Below, piece after piece: positions 1 to 11,633 of a stretch of 64,000 nt of DNA. Under the pieces are notes generated by a model. It saw only the letters and a program-made list of their open reading frames with translations, was not told the DNA's origin and searched no databases. A program made the translations under genes and the position numbers. Origin of the DNA: Jacaranda mimosifolia (Eukaryota > Streptophyta > Magnoliopsida > Lamiales > Bignoniaceae); NCBI GenBank assembly GCA_018894105.1, contig CM032126.1, forward strand, positions 12,427,001 to 12,491,000. Reading direction: 5' to 3'. Within the stretch, counting starts at the first letter, position 1; each line of letters begins with the position of its first letter.

Positions 1-951
1 TTTCTTAGTCCAGATCAGATTGTTGTCCAGGCTGGATGAGCCATCTGTATTTCCTCCCGAACTGATTCGATTGAGATGGACCATTCCTCCGAACTGATCT
101 GGTTGAGATGATCCTAGGCCGTGCGAGCCGACAGCCATTACTTTTGAGCTAGTACCTATTGATAATCTTGGTATTTGATAATGCCTATTTTGCCCGACTG
201 TATCATGATTGCTTTAATATGATCTATTTTGCCTGATTGTATCCTGACTATAATCACTTGATATGCTCTTGTTTTGATTGTTTAATGTTAATCTATTGAG
301 TTGATCCTTCCTCGATAGATCCCTACTACTTACTATTATGATTATCCTTCACTAAGTCCTTTGGACTTAGCCCCTATATTTCATTGATTTTCTCAGACAG
401 GAATAGGTGATGAACTTGAACTACAAGCTTGGATCGGCGAACACATTTTGAAATAGAAAAATAATTGTATATGCTTATGGGTACTCTTGGATATTTTGTA
501 TACCCTAGAGATGTTGTGATATGTTAGGTCTGAATTTAACATCTGCAGGGTGTGTATATATTATGCTGAATATCATGGGATCAGTTATCATTTGTATATA
601 ATACTTTTGTTGAGGTTTGCTTACGATGAAATCTGCTGCTGTTTGTGATAATAGAACATGTGTTTGTAACTGCTATGGGTTCAATCATATGTTAAGTTCT
701 AAACTTAGTAATGTTATGACATGTCAGGATGAAATTAAGGTCTATGGTATATATGGAATGATGAATGCCATGGAGTCAGTTCCTGCACGTAAACTGCACT
801 TCTGTTGAGGATTGTTTAGGTTGAAGCTCGCTGCTCTCTGATAAGTTTTGAAAAAAAATCTGATGGGCCTAATAATTGTATTATCGGTTTAATTTAAGTC
901 TGAACTAGGTGGCATCCCGACTTGTGGGCTATCCTGAGTTGGGGCGCTACA
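1..951 (+). repeat. 3' part of a 5' LTR, Ty3-gypsy (Tekay/Del-like)
   Basis: The stretch ends in GGGGCGCTACA. Four bases later a perfect tRNA-iMet primer-binding site begins, so the LTR end is placed at 951. The window opens inside the LTR, so its start is not seen. A short ORF at 617-808 lies in it and is not a gene. The LTR of the same general type that starts at 5043 may be its partner, but because that copy is cut at 6297 the two pieces hardly overlap and cannot be compared directly. The family assignment comes from the TGTAA.ACCCC...CTACA ends and the iMet primer site. Confidence 0.75.
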
Positions 952-955
952 GAGG

Positions 956-968
956 TGGTATCAGAGCC
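956..968 (+). other. Primer-binding site (tRNA-iMet)
   Basis: TGGTATCAGAGCC is complementary to the 3' end of plant initiator methionine tRNA, the usual primer for minus-strand DNA synthesis in chromovirus-type gypsy and many copia elements. It fixes the LTR/internal boundary and the + orientation of the element. Confidence 0.9.
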
Positions 969-1252
969 TAGGTTTGTCGATGACCTAGGCATTTGGGTAT
1001 TATTAGGATTCATGATTTGACCTTTTGTTTAGATTAGTTTGAGTATGAATTTTAGGTATTTTGCATATTGGGAAATTCCTATGTGATTTGAGGATTTAAG
1101 ATGAATGTGATAAGTTGATGTTAGTGAGATGAGTTTATATACTGTAGGATGTCTATAAGATCTTGTCATTTATCATAGAATGATTTGAACTCGTGCAACT
1201 ATGAGTCTGATTTGATTTCATCTAATTCTTCTTCTTCTTTTATCTTGGAAGT

Positions 1253-2480
1253 TTGGAGGATTTAGGGTTGATGGCCTCTCAAGGAAGTTCTGGTACACCC
1301 ATTTTGCCTAGAACTGGACGACGGGGAAGATCTCCTGAGCGATGGGTCAATAATGGACGGGCTCTAAGACAAGGGGCACCTGCTTACTCTCAAGCTATGC
1401 AAGAAGAAAAGGTTTCGCAAACCCTTCAGTGGGTCAACTAGCAGACCCAGTGTACCAGAGAGAATTGGGATTTAGGCAACAAGGTCAATAGCCAGGTGGT
1501 GGGGCAAGAGTTGTTCATGGGATGGCTGAAGATCGGGCGTTGGAATGATTTCTTCACTTCCAACCCCCGAAGTTTTTCAGAGAATCAGATAATCAAAAAA
1601 TAGAAAAATGGGTAGAGAACCTAGAAGTTATATTTGAGACCCTGCGCTTCCCAGACGAACAGAAAGTGCGGTTTGCCTTGTTCCTCCTAGCAGGATCTAC
1701 GATGAGCTAGTAGAAAATGATTGACCATAGATGGACTGCTACAGGAACCCCCTCAGGCATGGGAGAATTTCATCAGGGAATTCATTGACAAATATATACC
1801 CCTAATGGTCAAACAGGCGAGAAAGCGAGAATTCATGAATTTAATTTAAGAAAGTCAGTCTGTCAGCTAGTATGAGGCGACTTTCAGCCAACTTATACAG
1901 TATGCGCCCTATATCCTAGAGGATGAATGTCGACAGATTCAACGATTTGTACAAGGGCTGCAGCCAGAGGTCAGATAGGGTTTAGTCATTTTCGATTTAC
2001 CAAATTTCAACTTGGTAGTAACCAAGGCACTGCAACTTGAGTTAGAGCTGCAAGAGATCCAAAAATTCAAAGATAGGAGTCGGAAAGGAAAATCACACCC
2101 TGAAGAATAGTGTAATGCCGAAAGAAGACAACCAAGGCTACAGGTTGGAAGCACCACCCAACAACCCTTTCATTCTGGCAAAAAGGCAAATTTGACTCAA
2201 GAGAGGGCGCCCAAATAATGTGAATTCTGTGGGGGATTTGGCCATGAAGAGTCTGGTTGTTGGAGAAAACAGAGCAGATATATGGGTTGCAGTAGCGACC
2301 CGCTCTTTGTGAGAGATTGCCCTAGATAGAAAGGCCAAACACCTGCAGGGAAAGAAAAGCAGGTAGTAGGAGCTAGTGGGAGACAGAATGTACAACCTCA
2401 TGCATATGCCCTGACAGGAGAAGAAGCATCATATCATACTAAGATGGTAGAAGGTATGGTTTCTATTTTTGAAATCTATG
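1253..2480 (+). pseudogene. gag of a Ty3-gypsy element, decayed
   Basis: The first ATG-led piece (1253-1441, 62 codons) is the gag leader. The capsid-like part follows from about 1540 in shifting frames (FLHFQPPKFF, then KWVENLEVIFETL) and runs to about 2100. A CCHC zinc knuckle lies near 2219-2260, with spacing CEFC-x4-H-x4-C. The reading frame is broken by stops such as TAG in place of CAG and by frameshifts, so no polyprotein can be made. Gag would form the virus-like particle that packages the element RNA. The 5' LTR and primer site lie just upstream and protease/RT remnants just downstream. Confidence 0.8.
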
Positions 2481-3440
2481 ATAATGCCTTATATGATCCT
2501 ATTGTTTTATATTCTTTTATACATGTCGTGTTTCCTCGAACTATATATGCAATTCGAGACTATGGTTTATCATAAAGAAGTTCAAACACCCTTAGAAATA
2601 GAGTTAATAATAGACACCATATATCGGAATTCACTCAGATGACGATTGAGGATGGGATATATCCAACCAACCTTATATAGATGCTTATCCAAGAGTACAA
2701 AGCAATACTTGAAAGGGATTGGTTGTATAGTCATCATGCACAGGTGAACTACTGCACCAAAAGCAACACGCCCTTCTGTAGATAATGACTTCCAACTCCG
2801 ATCATATCTGAGCTAGAGATTAGAAATATTTTGTGAAAATATAGGTGAGAATTCTTGGTGTATCTTATCAACAAACCCCGAGATGTAGTTTAAAATCGAG
2901 GAAATGGAAGTGAGGGCTAAATACTTAAAAGTATTCCCAAAAGAAGTAAACTCATTACCCTCCTACCCCACATAGAAGAATTATTTGACCTTCTGAGGGG
3001 ACAAGAATGTTCTCAAAGCTGCAGTTGAAGAAAGGGTACTATCAACTGAAGGCCAGAAAAGACCACGTAAAGCACTTACACATGATTCTCGGAGCCCTGA
3101 CAGAGAGCATTAGTTGTATGTAAAGTTTGTAAGTGTTAATACTGGATAAAGAAGGTGACTTTTCTTGGGCATATCATATCCCAAGATAGGGTAGATGATT
3201 GATCCCTCTAAGATAGAGGCAGTAGTCAACTGGAATAGACTGAAAAATGTCACAGAAGTTCAAAATTTTTTGGGTCTTATTGGCTATTAACAAAGATTGT
3301 GCAGAACTTTTCTAAAATAGCTGACCCCTTGACTAAATTAACTCAGAAAAGTCAATCCTTTGGCTGGAATGAGAAAGAGAAGAGAACAAGAGCGATAGAA
3401 TCTTTGTTAGAGTTGCGGCTTACTAAAAATTTTGTGTGTA
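2481..3440 (+). pseudogene. Protease and reverse transcriptase remnants of the same gypsy element
   Basis: Protease C-terminal similarity is seen near 2690-2750 (AILERDWLYSHHAQVNY, matching the usual LGMDWL..H.A.VD pattern). RT motifs follow in several frames: FSKLQLKKGYYQLK near 3008-3050, VTFLGHIIS near 3160, NFLGLIGY near 3265, and NFSKIADPLTKLTQKS from 3299. The last belongs to the RT/RNase H junction. Most of the RT palm domain and all of the integrase are missing, and frames shift several times. The homology fades by about 3440 and a second gag begins soon after, so this copy is a 3'-truncated internal region. Confidence 0.75.
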
Positions 3441-3513
3441 TATATTACCTTGAACCTTGCGCAATAAGAACTAATACAAGTTGGATATCAATTAATAAGA
3501 ACACTCTGTTTAA

Positions 3514-4600
3514 TTGATGCAGGTAAGTGCAGTTGACCATTGGAAGCTTCCCACCTATCGAATGGCATCACCAAAACTTAACATAATGCATTCTCCTAGT
3601 CAAGAAAATTTGGAAGAGGATACCTTGGAATGCCCAATAAATATTGAGGAAAGGACACGAGAACCACATATATATTCAACAACAAGGGGAGAAGTTATAA
3701 AGTAGATGAGTGCAATGTAGCAGCAACTTCTACAATCACATCAGCAACAAGGTTAGGTAGATAGCCTTGAGAGATACGAAGAGCCTTCAGAATTTGGGAC
3801 TTTAGCACATCTCCTTAAGTTCCATCCCCCAACGTTTGTGGGTGAATCGAACTACCAAAAAGCCAAAGCTTGGATTAAGGAGATCGAAGATATCTTCTAA
3901 ATGACCTAGATGGCCTAAAACTTATGTTTGATGTTCATCTGTTAGAAGGAGCTGCAGGTCAATGGTGGACTTCGGTAAGTCAACAATAGGGATATAAGAA
4001 GGTCCCTTATACCTGGGATAATTTTGTGTGGGAACTTATAGATATATTCATACCACGAGAAGTAAGAGTTGCCCGAAAATAAGAATTTGAGAATCTTACC
4101 TAAGAAGATATGATCGTATCGTAGTATAAAGTAAGATTCAATAGGTTGTTGCAGTATGCGCCGCAGATATGGAGGAAAGAAGAGTATAAGATTGAGAAAT
4201 TTGTTAAGAGATTGAGATTGGAGATATGACAAATCTTTATGCTTTACGAGCAGTCTAACTCCAAAGAAGTCTTAGTGAGAGCCCTGGTGTAGAACAAAAA
4301 CCTCTTGAAGTATCTACTAATGAGAAGAAGGGTAAGTGAGGAAAAGTTTCTAAACTAGAAATCGCAGCAAGTAAGGAGAGTGAGTCGATAGGAAACAGTT
4401 GAAGGTCTGATCTGGGACACCAAGAAAGAAATGTGGATTTTGTAAAGGTTTGAATAATGAGAATCTAATTATTGGAAGAAACTAGGAAGGTGTATAGGGT
4501 GCGGCATCAATCAATATCTCTTTTGGGACTGCCCTAGAAACAAACGGTCAACCTCAGGTGCACAAAACGATATAGGAAAATAAGTGGCTAAGGTTCTATC
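3514..4600 (+). pseudogene. Second gypsy gag region, decayed
   Basis: After the RT remnant a new gag starts. The leader reads open at 3514-3705, and the capsid region follows from about 3790 (FHPPTFVGES, KAWIKEIEDIF, then QWWTS). A degraded zinc-knuckle region lies near 4490-4540. Stops and frameshifts are frequent. It differs from the gag at 1253-2480, so this is either a second related element joined to the first or a chimera. The LTR start at 5043 belongs with one of the two. Frames of this gag on the opposite strand (3942-4232) are shadows. Confidence 0.7.
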
Positions 4601-5029
4601 TAAGTTCTTAAATGACGGATGAGAGTCTGATACCGTACATTTTAGTCCTATACCCCGATGGAGTCTAGGGATCAGTAGCAGACATGTTGTTCATGACTAT
4701 AATTAGTATGTTTAGCTTTGTGAACCTTTAGCTAGCTATAAGGAATGTATGACTTGTTTTCAAGGCTAACATATTAAGTTTGAACTAGACTACTTTTTAA
4801 TGCAAATCTTATGTAAGTGTGAACTTGTGATGTTGTTAATTATTTGTTACTTTAATGGTTCCATGGTCTTTTAAACAAGAGCATGCGCTCTATCAGAACT
4901 GAAATGGAGAATATTTTAAGTATTGAAATGACATGTGATTGAGGCATCGAGGAACAAGAATGTTATGTGTACCGGTGTCAATCGAAGTTCATCTAATCGA
5001 AGATGAGAATCTGGGGATCAGATTCTTTT
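4601..5029 (+). other. Degraded internal sequence, no gene seen
   Basis: This stretch between the second gag and the polypurine tract holds no recognisable pol domain. It probably represents the untranslated 3' internal region of the gypsy element after a large deletion that removed pol. Confidence 0.4.
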
Positions 5030-5041
5030 AAAGGGGGAGGG
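5030..5041 (+). other. Polypurine tract
   Basis: AAAGGGGGAGGG lies one base before the LTR start TGTAAAACCCC. This is the expected plus-strand priming site at the 3' end of a gypsy internal region. Confidence 0.8.
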
Positions 5042-5042
5042 T

Positions 5043-6296
5043 TGTAAAACCCCTAAAAGTTGGTATTTTAAAAATAAGGATTTAAAAATCAAGATATTGG
5101 TTAGTCGTATTTTAGGACTCGAAAAATTAATAAAAAGGACTTAATTACATGAAAATTGGAAGTTTTGGGGTCAAATTGCAAATAGACAAGACTTGATTGG
5201 ATCACAATTTTGGAATTTTGGGGGTTTGCAAGGAATTATTTATGGTCAAATGGACTAATGTGAAGCATTCACTTAGTCGAGGGGCTGAATTGAAGAGGCT
5301 CAAAACCTTGGAGGACTTAATTAGAAGCAGGACACAAGTTTTGGGGGTCAATTTTGGATTTCAAAAAGTTTGGTTTATATATATCAATTTCACCCCAAAT
5401 TTCTTCATTTCTTCTCCATGCACCCGTCTTCAACCTTCTCTGGCAACCTCTCCGACGAGCAATAAAACCCAGCATATTATATACCATTCTCTTTCTCTCA
5501 TCATGGTGAACACTTTGATACCATTTTCTTGCACAACCCACCGGCGTAGTGGCTGAAAACGGAGCTTGAAAGTGAAATCATCGACGGCTGAAGCTTAGAT
5601 TTGAGAACTAGGTTTTGTTGGGTTCAGCTTGGGGATCATGCCGGTGGTTTCAATTTTGGAAATAGGCCACTGTGGATGACGAAATTGAAGAACAACCAAC
5701 ACGGCGGTGGGCGGCAGCATTGAGTCTTCGGGACAGAAATCAATGGTCAATTTGGTGGTGATTGGTAAAATTAACTTGGGGTTTTGGTTAGTTGAGCTGA
5801 AAGTCACATTTTGGTAGAGGTTTTAGCCTATTTTGCCAGTGGTAGACGATGAAGGATGGTGGTCGACAATGTCGACAGAGAGACAGAATCTTCTTCTCAT
5901 CGCGACGATCGTGACTGTGTTCTTGGTTTGTGATTTCTGAACTTCGATAATCGAATCTTAGGTATAAGAGTTGGAATGATATTGTATATATACATGTGTA
6001 TTGTACTGTTTATCTAATAAATCTTGTATTATATCAAGTAATGAGGATTTGAGATATGATTTGGATGAATATACACCATGCATGGATATATATACATGTG
6101 CCTAGTGGACCCGGATATGTCATATTATATGCCGACTTGGATGAAATAAGTTTATTAAAGGTTTTAAACTCTAATTGATGATTTTATGAATTTGAAACCC
6201 AAGTGGCGACAATTGGGTTAATTATGATATTGAGACTATTATTATTGACTTGGGACAATGTTATGAGGTTAAACATGTAATTAAGGACATGATATT
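5043..6296 (+). repeat. 5' part of a 3' LTR, Ty3-gypsy (Tekay/Del-like)
   Basis: It starts with TGTAAAACCCCTAAAA directly after the polypurine tract. A TATA-like stretch (TATATATAT, 5376-5384) lies about 330 bases in. It is followed by a C/T-rich leader with open frames that mimic exons (5197-5556). The LTR is cut at 6297, where a Ty1-copia LTR begins. The segment around 6100-6170 (TAGTGGACCCGG... then TATTAAAG) matches the reverse complement of 7985-8055, so an inverted copy of the same LTR follows. Confidence 0.75.
5376..5384 (+). promoter_or_regulatory. TATA-like box in gypsy LTR
   Basis: TATATATAT sits in the U3-like part of the LTR, followed by a pyrimidine-rich leader. It is the likely promoter of the + strand gypsy element. 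Placement is from sequence only. Confidence 0.4.
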
Positions 6297-7332
6297 TGAA
6301 GGCTAGTAATACACTAGGATCCAATAATAAAGCTTTAAAAGCCTAAAATAAACTAGTTCTTTACAAGCTAACAAGGATCTAATCATGCTACGGATTTAGA
6401 TTTAGGTAGACAGTTACCTTGAATAGCAAATTTCCAAGGAGAAAATGGTGAACTCTTCACCAATCCAGAATCTGCCAGACAGCGGCGCAGCAGGAAGAGA
6501 GCAACTTTTGCCTTGGTTAAACTTCTCCAAAAATCACAAAAAAATTCCTGTATCCTCTCAACACTTTGACTAAGACATTGTGAAAATTTTGGATCAAAAC
6601 ACCTTCTGTATCTCCTGGAAAAAATTCATCAAATGGCTGCTCTGCTTAAGTGGATCTCCAAAGATAGCAAACCAAGTGTTTGCCTCTATTGTGATGATCC
6701 ACACACCAATTGAACTTCCAATTTCCCATCACTTTTAGCTGGAGAAAGAGAGGAGAAAAACAATGGTGGAGGCTGATTTGAGGTAGGAGAAGAAGAACCA
6801 AAGCAAAGCTTCAACACATGATGCAATGCTTGGAGAGAGTTTTGGAGGGAAATGTGAAAGATTCTAATCTTCACACCAATTGTGCATAAAATGCATATGG
6901 CCGATCCTCCCACCTCTATATCTATATATACAGGGAGGATGGTGTGATGCCAAGGTGGCATTGGCGGCCACTTGTCTTGCTTATGTGGCAAAATCAAATT
7001 CAAATCCAATTTGAATTTGTGTGTATTTCAATTGCATTTGAAATAAAATGCTAGCACAAATGAACTCTTGAATTGAATTTTTCCTCCAAAATTAATTCTT
7101 CTCTTGAATCAAATTAAACAATTTAATTTAATTAATTGACCTTTGACTTAACTCTTAAGCTTAATTTTGTTAACTTAACTCTTTAAGTTAACTTGACCAA
7201 TTGATGATCATTTTGGCATCAAATAATTAACTCCTTAAATTAATTGATTAATTTAACACTTAAATTAATCAAGCCAAAATTGATCTTCAAATTGGATACC
7301 TCAAAATCAATCTCATGGAGTAATTCTCTAAT
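6297..7332 (-). repeat. Truncated Ty1-copia LTR (same family as 54812-57012)
   Basis: From TGAAGGCTAGTAA at 6297 the sequence follows the copia LTR at 54812 for about 1 kb: GGATCCAAT, ATCTAATCATGCT, CACTTCACCAATCC, then the AATTAACTTAA-rich part. It breaks off at TTCTCTAAT near 7332, about halfway along the 2.2-kb LTR. It sits between two oppositely oriented gypsy LTR pieces. It is a remnant, and no internal copia sequence accompanies it here. Confidence 0.85.
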
Positions 7333-9070
7333 AGGGTACAAGGGACGGAAAATGAATAACATAATAAGAGTTCTAGACACCAGAACGAACAAGATTCAAA
7401 ATCAATAACAAGCGATAACCCTCACAGGGGGTACATATCAGATAACAGATAACACTTAAGATTTCAAGCAATATACGAATTTCAATAAACACGATAGAGT
7501 CAATACAAAAGCAAGAACCCTCGCAGGGGTTTATCACGATATTAGATTGATATGAAAAGATGCCAGATTGGCAGATCCTCAGCTTTGTAGTTCTTAGATA
7601 AAGCAACCATAGTCAGTAATCTTATTGGTCGGTGGGACCCACTTCTTCGTCACCTAAACAAAAGGGTATTTTTACCATTAAAACCCTCCTTTGATTCTTA
7701 ATACGCACAATCATACTACTAACAGTCCCAAAATCTCCAATTTACCAACTAATACGGTAATTAAAGTTCGATCAATCCTATCAGTACGAAATGCGCTAAT
7801 TTAGTCGATCACTATAGAAATAGTTACATGGTTGTTTCAATTCCAATAAGAATGTAATCTAGCCCTTAAATCATATAATTATCCTCATACATAATCCCAA
7901 ATTAACAACAGCAGTCCATTTAACAAGATTATCCTCAATGTCAATACTTAGGTCCAAATTATTTAAATCCTCAGGTTGGGGTTTACATACTTTAATACAC
8001 TTAATTAATCCAAGTTAGTATATAATATGTCACAACCGGGTCCACTAACTATATAATAAGTCCAAGCATGGGATATGTATATATATATATGTACATATCC
8101 CATGTCATTCTTCCATTCTTGATATAATACAAAGTTCATGAACAATGTTACAATATACATGTATATATACATATATATTCCAAATATCATTCCAACTTTC
8201 CAACACAAGATTCGATTATGGGGTTTTTGGAATCACAAACCAAGCACACGAATGCGATCATTGCATTGAGGAGGAGAAATTGTCTTTATGCTGCCACTGG
8301 CCGCCATCGTCGGAAAAATCAACACTACCACCTGGAGACACCTCTCGCCAAGAGCTATCCAACACCTAGCTCTATTTCAAGTTTCTCCATTGGAAAGCCC
8401 TCAATCGTCGCCTCGAAACCTCCAAAACCACCTTGCTCTGCCGTGAAGATCTCGCCGATTTCTGCCTTCGCCACCACGTGAAACTCCAATTCAATGCACC
8501 ACCGTGGTCCCCAAGCTGAGAGCTTCTAGAAAAGCTACCCAGAAGTTTGTTTCGGCTACTGCTTCGCCTTCGCCTGTCGAGTCAACCGAGGTGGGTTTTC
8601 TTCAACTCCCGTTTCCCGGTGGCCCGCCGCCCGAACCCCCGTGCATATAGTGTGCGAGTGTAGCTAGGAGTGAGGGGAAGGAAGTTACCGGTTTGGTTTG
8701 GGGAGATTTTGGCTACCGGAGGAAATCACTGGAGATGTGGGGAAAGGTCGTGGGGAAGAAGAAGAAGACATGGGGTTCAAATTGCAAATGCTATGTTTAA
8801 AGAACCATTTTGTAAAATTTCTGAATTGACCCCAGAATTATATAAATTTATTCATTTAAGTCTTTTCAATTCATGAAAAATAGGGCTTTGACCCAGTTGA
8901 CTTAAAGTCCTCCATGCAAGCCTTAAAAATTTCAAAAGATGCTCAATTAGGTTTTTTCTAAGTTTTCAAATTGACCCCAAAACTTTAAAATAATTCAAAT
9001 AATTCAAATTTTCATAAAAAAAAAGAAATATGTAAATTATACCAATCATGAAATATTTAGGGGTGTTACA
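7333..9070 (-). repeat. Inverted gypsy LTR, partial
   Basis: Read on the minus strand it begins TGTAACACCCCTAAA at 9070, as does the + strand LTR at 5043. It also shares the GTGGACCCGG...ATATTATAT...TATTAAAG block (7985-8055). Its far end is cut at about 7333. Open frames at 8145-8481 and 8670-8876 lie in the LTR leader region and are not supported as genes. It is probably part of a second element of the same family inserted in the opposite direction. Confidence 0.65.
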
Positions 9071-9262
9071 TAAATGACTCGAATTAATCCAAATCTATAT
9101 GAGCTCGAGTTCATCTGAATATATATATGAATCAAATTCTTTTGCTAACTTGTATAAGCCTTATCGACTCGATAAAGCTTGCTCGAACCTTCGTCCATTC
9201 AATGAGCCAAGCTTGAACTTGCTATATTCGGGCTCGACTCGACTCGTTTCGTTTACACCCCT
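9071..9262. mobile_element. hAT-like MITE remnant
   Basis: The right end reads GACTCGTTTCGTTTACACCCCT and the body repeats GCTCGA/GACTCG motifs, a common look of small plant hAT-type MITEs. The left end could pair as AGGGGTGTTACATAAATGACTCG, but those bases also serve as the start of the adjacent gypsy LTR. No 8-bp target duplication is seen, so only the right end is supported. Confidence 0.35.
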
Positions 9263-9389
9263 ATTAAGAACTAAAAGACCATTTTGTTACTTTCATATTT
9301 TTTTTTTTCAATTACTAAAGAATTTTTTATTTTCACACACACACATATATATATATATTGTATTTTTAAAATTATCTAATTTTTTATAA

Positions 9390-9590
9390 TAAAAATCGCA
9401 TTCCAATTCGCAATTTCTCTTCTCTCCGCGCGATTTCTCTCATCCCTTCTACCCTTTTTCTCTCCTCTTCCCAAATTTCCCACCCCCGCCCCATTTCTCT
9501 CTTCTCTTCAGCCAAATTCCCCACGCCCGTTCTCTCGACCGCGACGGCGACGACGACGAAAACCACGACCACGACGCTAGGTATAAAAAT
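9390..9590 (+). other. GC-rich, pyrimidine-rich leader-like stretch
   Basis: A CT-rich block with a run of GACGACGACG ends at GCTAG|GTATAA, which resembles a 5' UTR exon followed by a splice donor. It may be the leader of the gene that supplied the eIF3i exon at 10170, but no coding exon links them. The 62-codon minus-strand ORF here is composition-driven. Confidence 0.3.
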
Positions 9591-10169
9591 CTATGACTTA
9601 GTTTAATTGCTTGGGTTTTTTGTTATGCCATTTAACTCTGTCCATGGTAATTGATTTTCGCATATTTGAAATTGCTCAAACTAATAAAAGCAATTGTAAT
9701 TTCTGATATTCAAGCTGAGATTCAAGAACCCCTTTGTACTGCAACCTTTGTTTCTTAGAAAGAATTATAGATTTTTAGGTAGAAATTTCAGTTAGGTACA
9801 AATAAACTTAAGAAGGCAAGAAATACTCCATGAAATTGTTGTTGATACAATTCAAAATTAATTATGTATGAAGAAGATGGGTGTCAAAACTAGTTGCCCT
9901 TTTCTGTATGTAAACCGAGTGAGAAGAATTTTTTTACCATTGATTTGGTTAGAATTGGAAAGCGTTGTTTCTACTTTGCCTAAAACTTTTAATTCTAGAC
10001 TAACAAAAAGCAATGGTGATTAAGTGTTGTAGAGCAAATGATTGTTATATTTAGATACTTAAGGTGGCAATACATCAGTGTTATTCTGAATCCAGTGTTG
10101 TAACTTGTAGTTGTCTCTCCAAATCACTTTATTGTCAGCTAGCTAAATTATTATGGTTTGGAATTTCAG

Positions 10170-10297
10170 AGACTGGTGAATCAGTTCTTATCCTCAAAGG
10201 TCCGCAGGGAAGAATCAATAGAGCAATTTGGGGACCTCTGAACCGGACTATTATAAGTGCTATTGAAGATTCAGTTATTCGTATCTGGGATTCTGAG
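10170..10297 (+). pseudogene. Single exon of eIF3 subunit I (TIF3I/TRIP-1), gene fragment
   Basis: The exon encodes GPQGRINRAIWGPLNRTII followed by VIRIWDSE, the conserved WD40-repeat segment of plant eIF3i. This subunit helps assemble the translation pre-initiation complex in the cytoplasm. It has a good acceptor (TTTCAG before 10170) and donor (GAG|GTTAGT at 10298). The usual glycine in the conserved IISGGED/IISAGED motif is replaced by Ile (IISAIED). Neither the N-terminal exons nor the next exon (ETGK...) could be found within about 1 kb, so it is an isolated captured exon. It lies upstream of the CACTA gene and may have been carried by that element, but the CACTA left end is not seen. 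Confidence 0.75.
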
Positions 10298-11633
10298 GTT
10301 AGTATTTTCTTTAGAGCGTTTCTAATTGCAGTGAAAAATTATTCTGTGGTTTGACCAGTTATGTAGACTAATTAAGATTAGTACTAATTTTATAGTTATT
10401 TAACATTGATTATGAATAATTTGATCTATGAGATCATTGTTTGCATGACTTTTTGGAATTTCTTTTTTAAATTAGTTACATCATAAATATTTATCATCAA
10501 TAAATATATCATCAACCAAAATATATGGCATCATCACACCCAGCTCTTCAAGCAAAAAGACAATTTCAGCCAACTAGGCAAATATGAACAAGTTAAAGCA
10601 GTAAGTGGAACAGCCTAAAGTGCATTGTCAAGTTTCATAAATGGGAAAAACAGATATATCAGATGGAGAAATTTCCAAAAGACTTATATTCTAGATATGT
10701 AACTTCTGCGTCTTTGTTCATGTGAGACATTTAAAAGATGATGAGTGTTTGAGGAGCACATCTTGTTTGAATGGTGTTTTTCTTATTGGTATCGAAGATT
10801 TGAGTGTTTTTTCATGAGATAGTTTCTCTAGATGCTTGTTGAAGCTGAAAACGGCGAGTTTCTCAAATGGAAATTTCTTTAGAGTTTTTCTTCATGTATG
10901 CAAATCATTTTCCATTTTGCTATACTGTTTGATTACAGCCAAAGTGTTGTGTAAATGACTTGGTTGCATAAAATTTGTTTATTTGATTGATGCTACTCCC
11001 TTGGTTTTCTTTGTTGACAATAACTACTATGCATTTTGATCATACTTAACTGATCCTGAATTCATGTGTAACCCAACTGCCATCTTTTGGGTGCATGTGG
11101 AATGGAATGGCATTATATTTTCCACTCTGATCAAGGAGGTTCGTTAAGCTATCCTTATAAACACTACCTGTCAAAATACGTAATCCTTTCAGATAGTTTC
11201 CGCTCCACGTAATTTGTACTACTTTCCATATTAATCTTCATTATAATTGTACTACAATTTTCTAATTAACATGTTTTTTCTTTTTATTTGTATTTTTATA
11301 GTGGTCTGCTCGTCCAACTCCTCTATTTTTGACTGATATTTGGTAATTGTTTTAATTTATTCAACGTGTATAGTTGAACAACGATATAGTTTTAATTTAG
11401 GCAAAGTCTTAATTGTAGCAGCAGCAATTTTTTTGACCTCCAGCAGCAGCAATACAGCAATATTGACCTCCTTCAAATACTTTGTCAGCTAATTGAACTC
11501 TCCACATTTCCTTGCTCTTGTACCATCATGTTTCCATATCAAGGAGCTTAGAAAGACTCATTTTTGGCTGCTCAAATTAACAACACAAATTAAAGTTATA
11601 ATTTATGCTTATTAACCTCACTATTTTGCAGAT
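10298..11633. other. No gene recognised
   Basis: AT-rich sequence with no further eIF3i exon and no transposon domain that I can recognise. It could be intron-like flank of the captured exon or the interior of the CACTA element. Confidence 0.4.

Noticed and set aside
956..968. tRNA gene
   Set aside because: Only the 3'-end complement of tRNA-iMet is present; it is a primer-binding site.
5197..5556. 119-codon ORF as a gene
   Set aside because: It lies in the leader part of a gypsy LTR and shows no domain; a similar exon-like look occurs in the inverted LTR copy.
8145..8481. ORFs of 74 and 87 codons as genes
   Set aside because: Both overlap each other in different frames within the inverted LTR and have no domain.
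9059..9262. Complete hAT MITE with TIRs AGGGGTGT
   Set aside because: The left end coincides with the TGTAACACCCC start of the inverted gypsy LTR and no 8-bp duplication is seen, so only a remnant is claimed.
11162..11182. CACTACCTGTCAAAATACG as the left end of the first CACTA element
   Set aside because: It resembles CACTACACCAAAATATG only with a gap, no GCGGTT-type subterminal repeats follow, and the 3-bp flank (AAA) does not match TTT at 16929.
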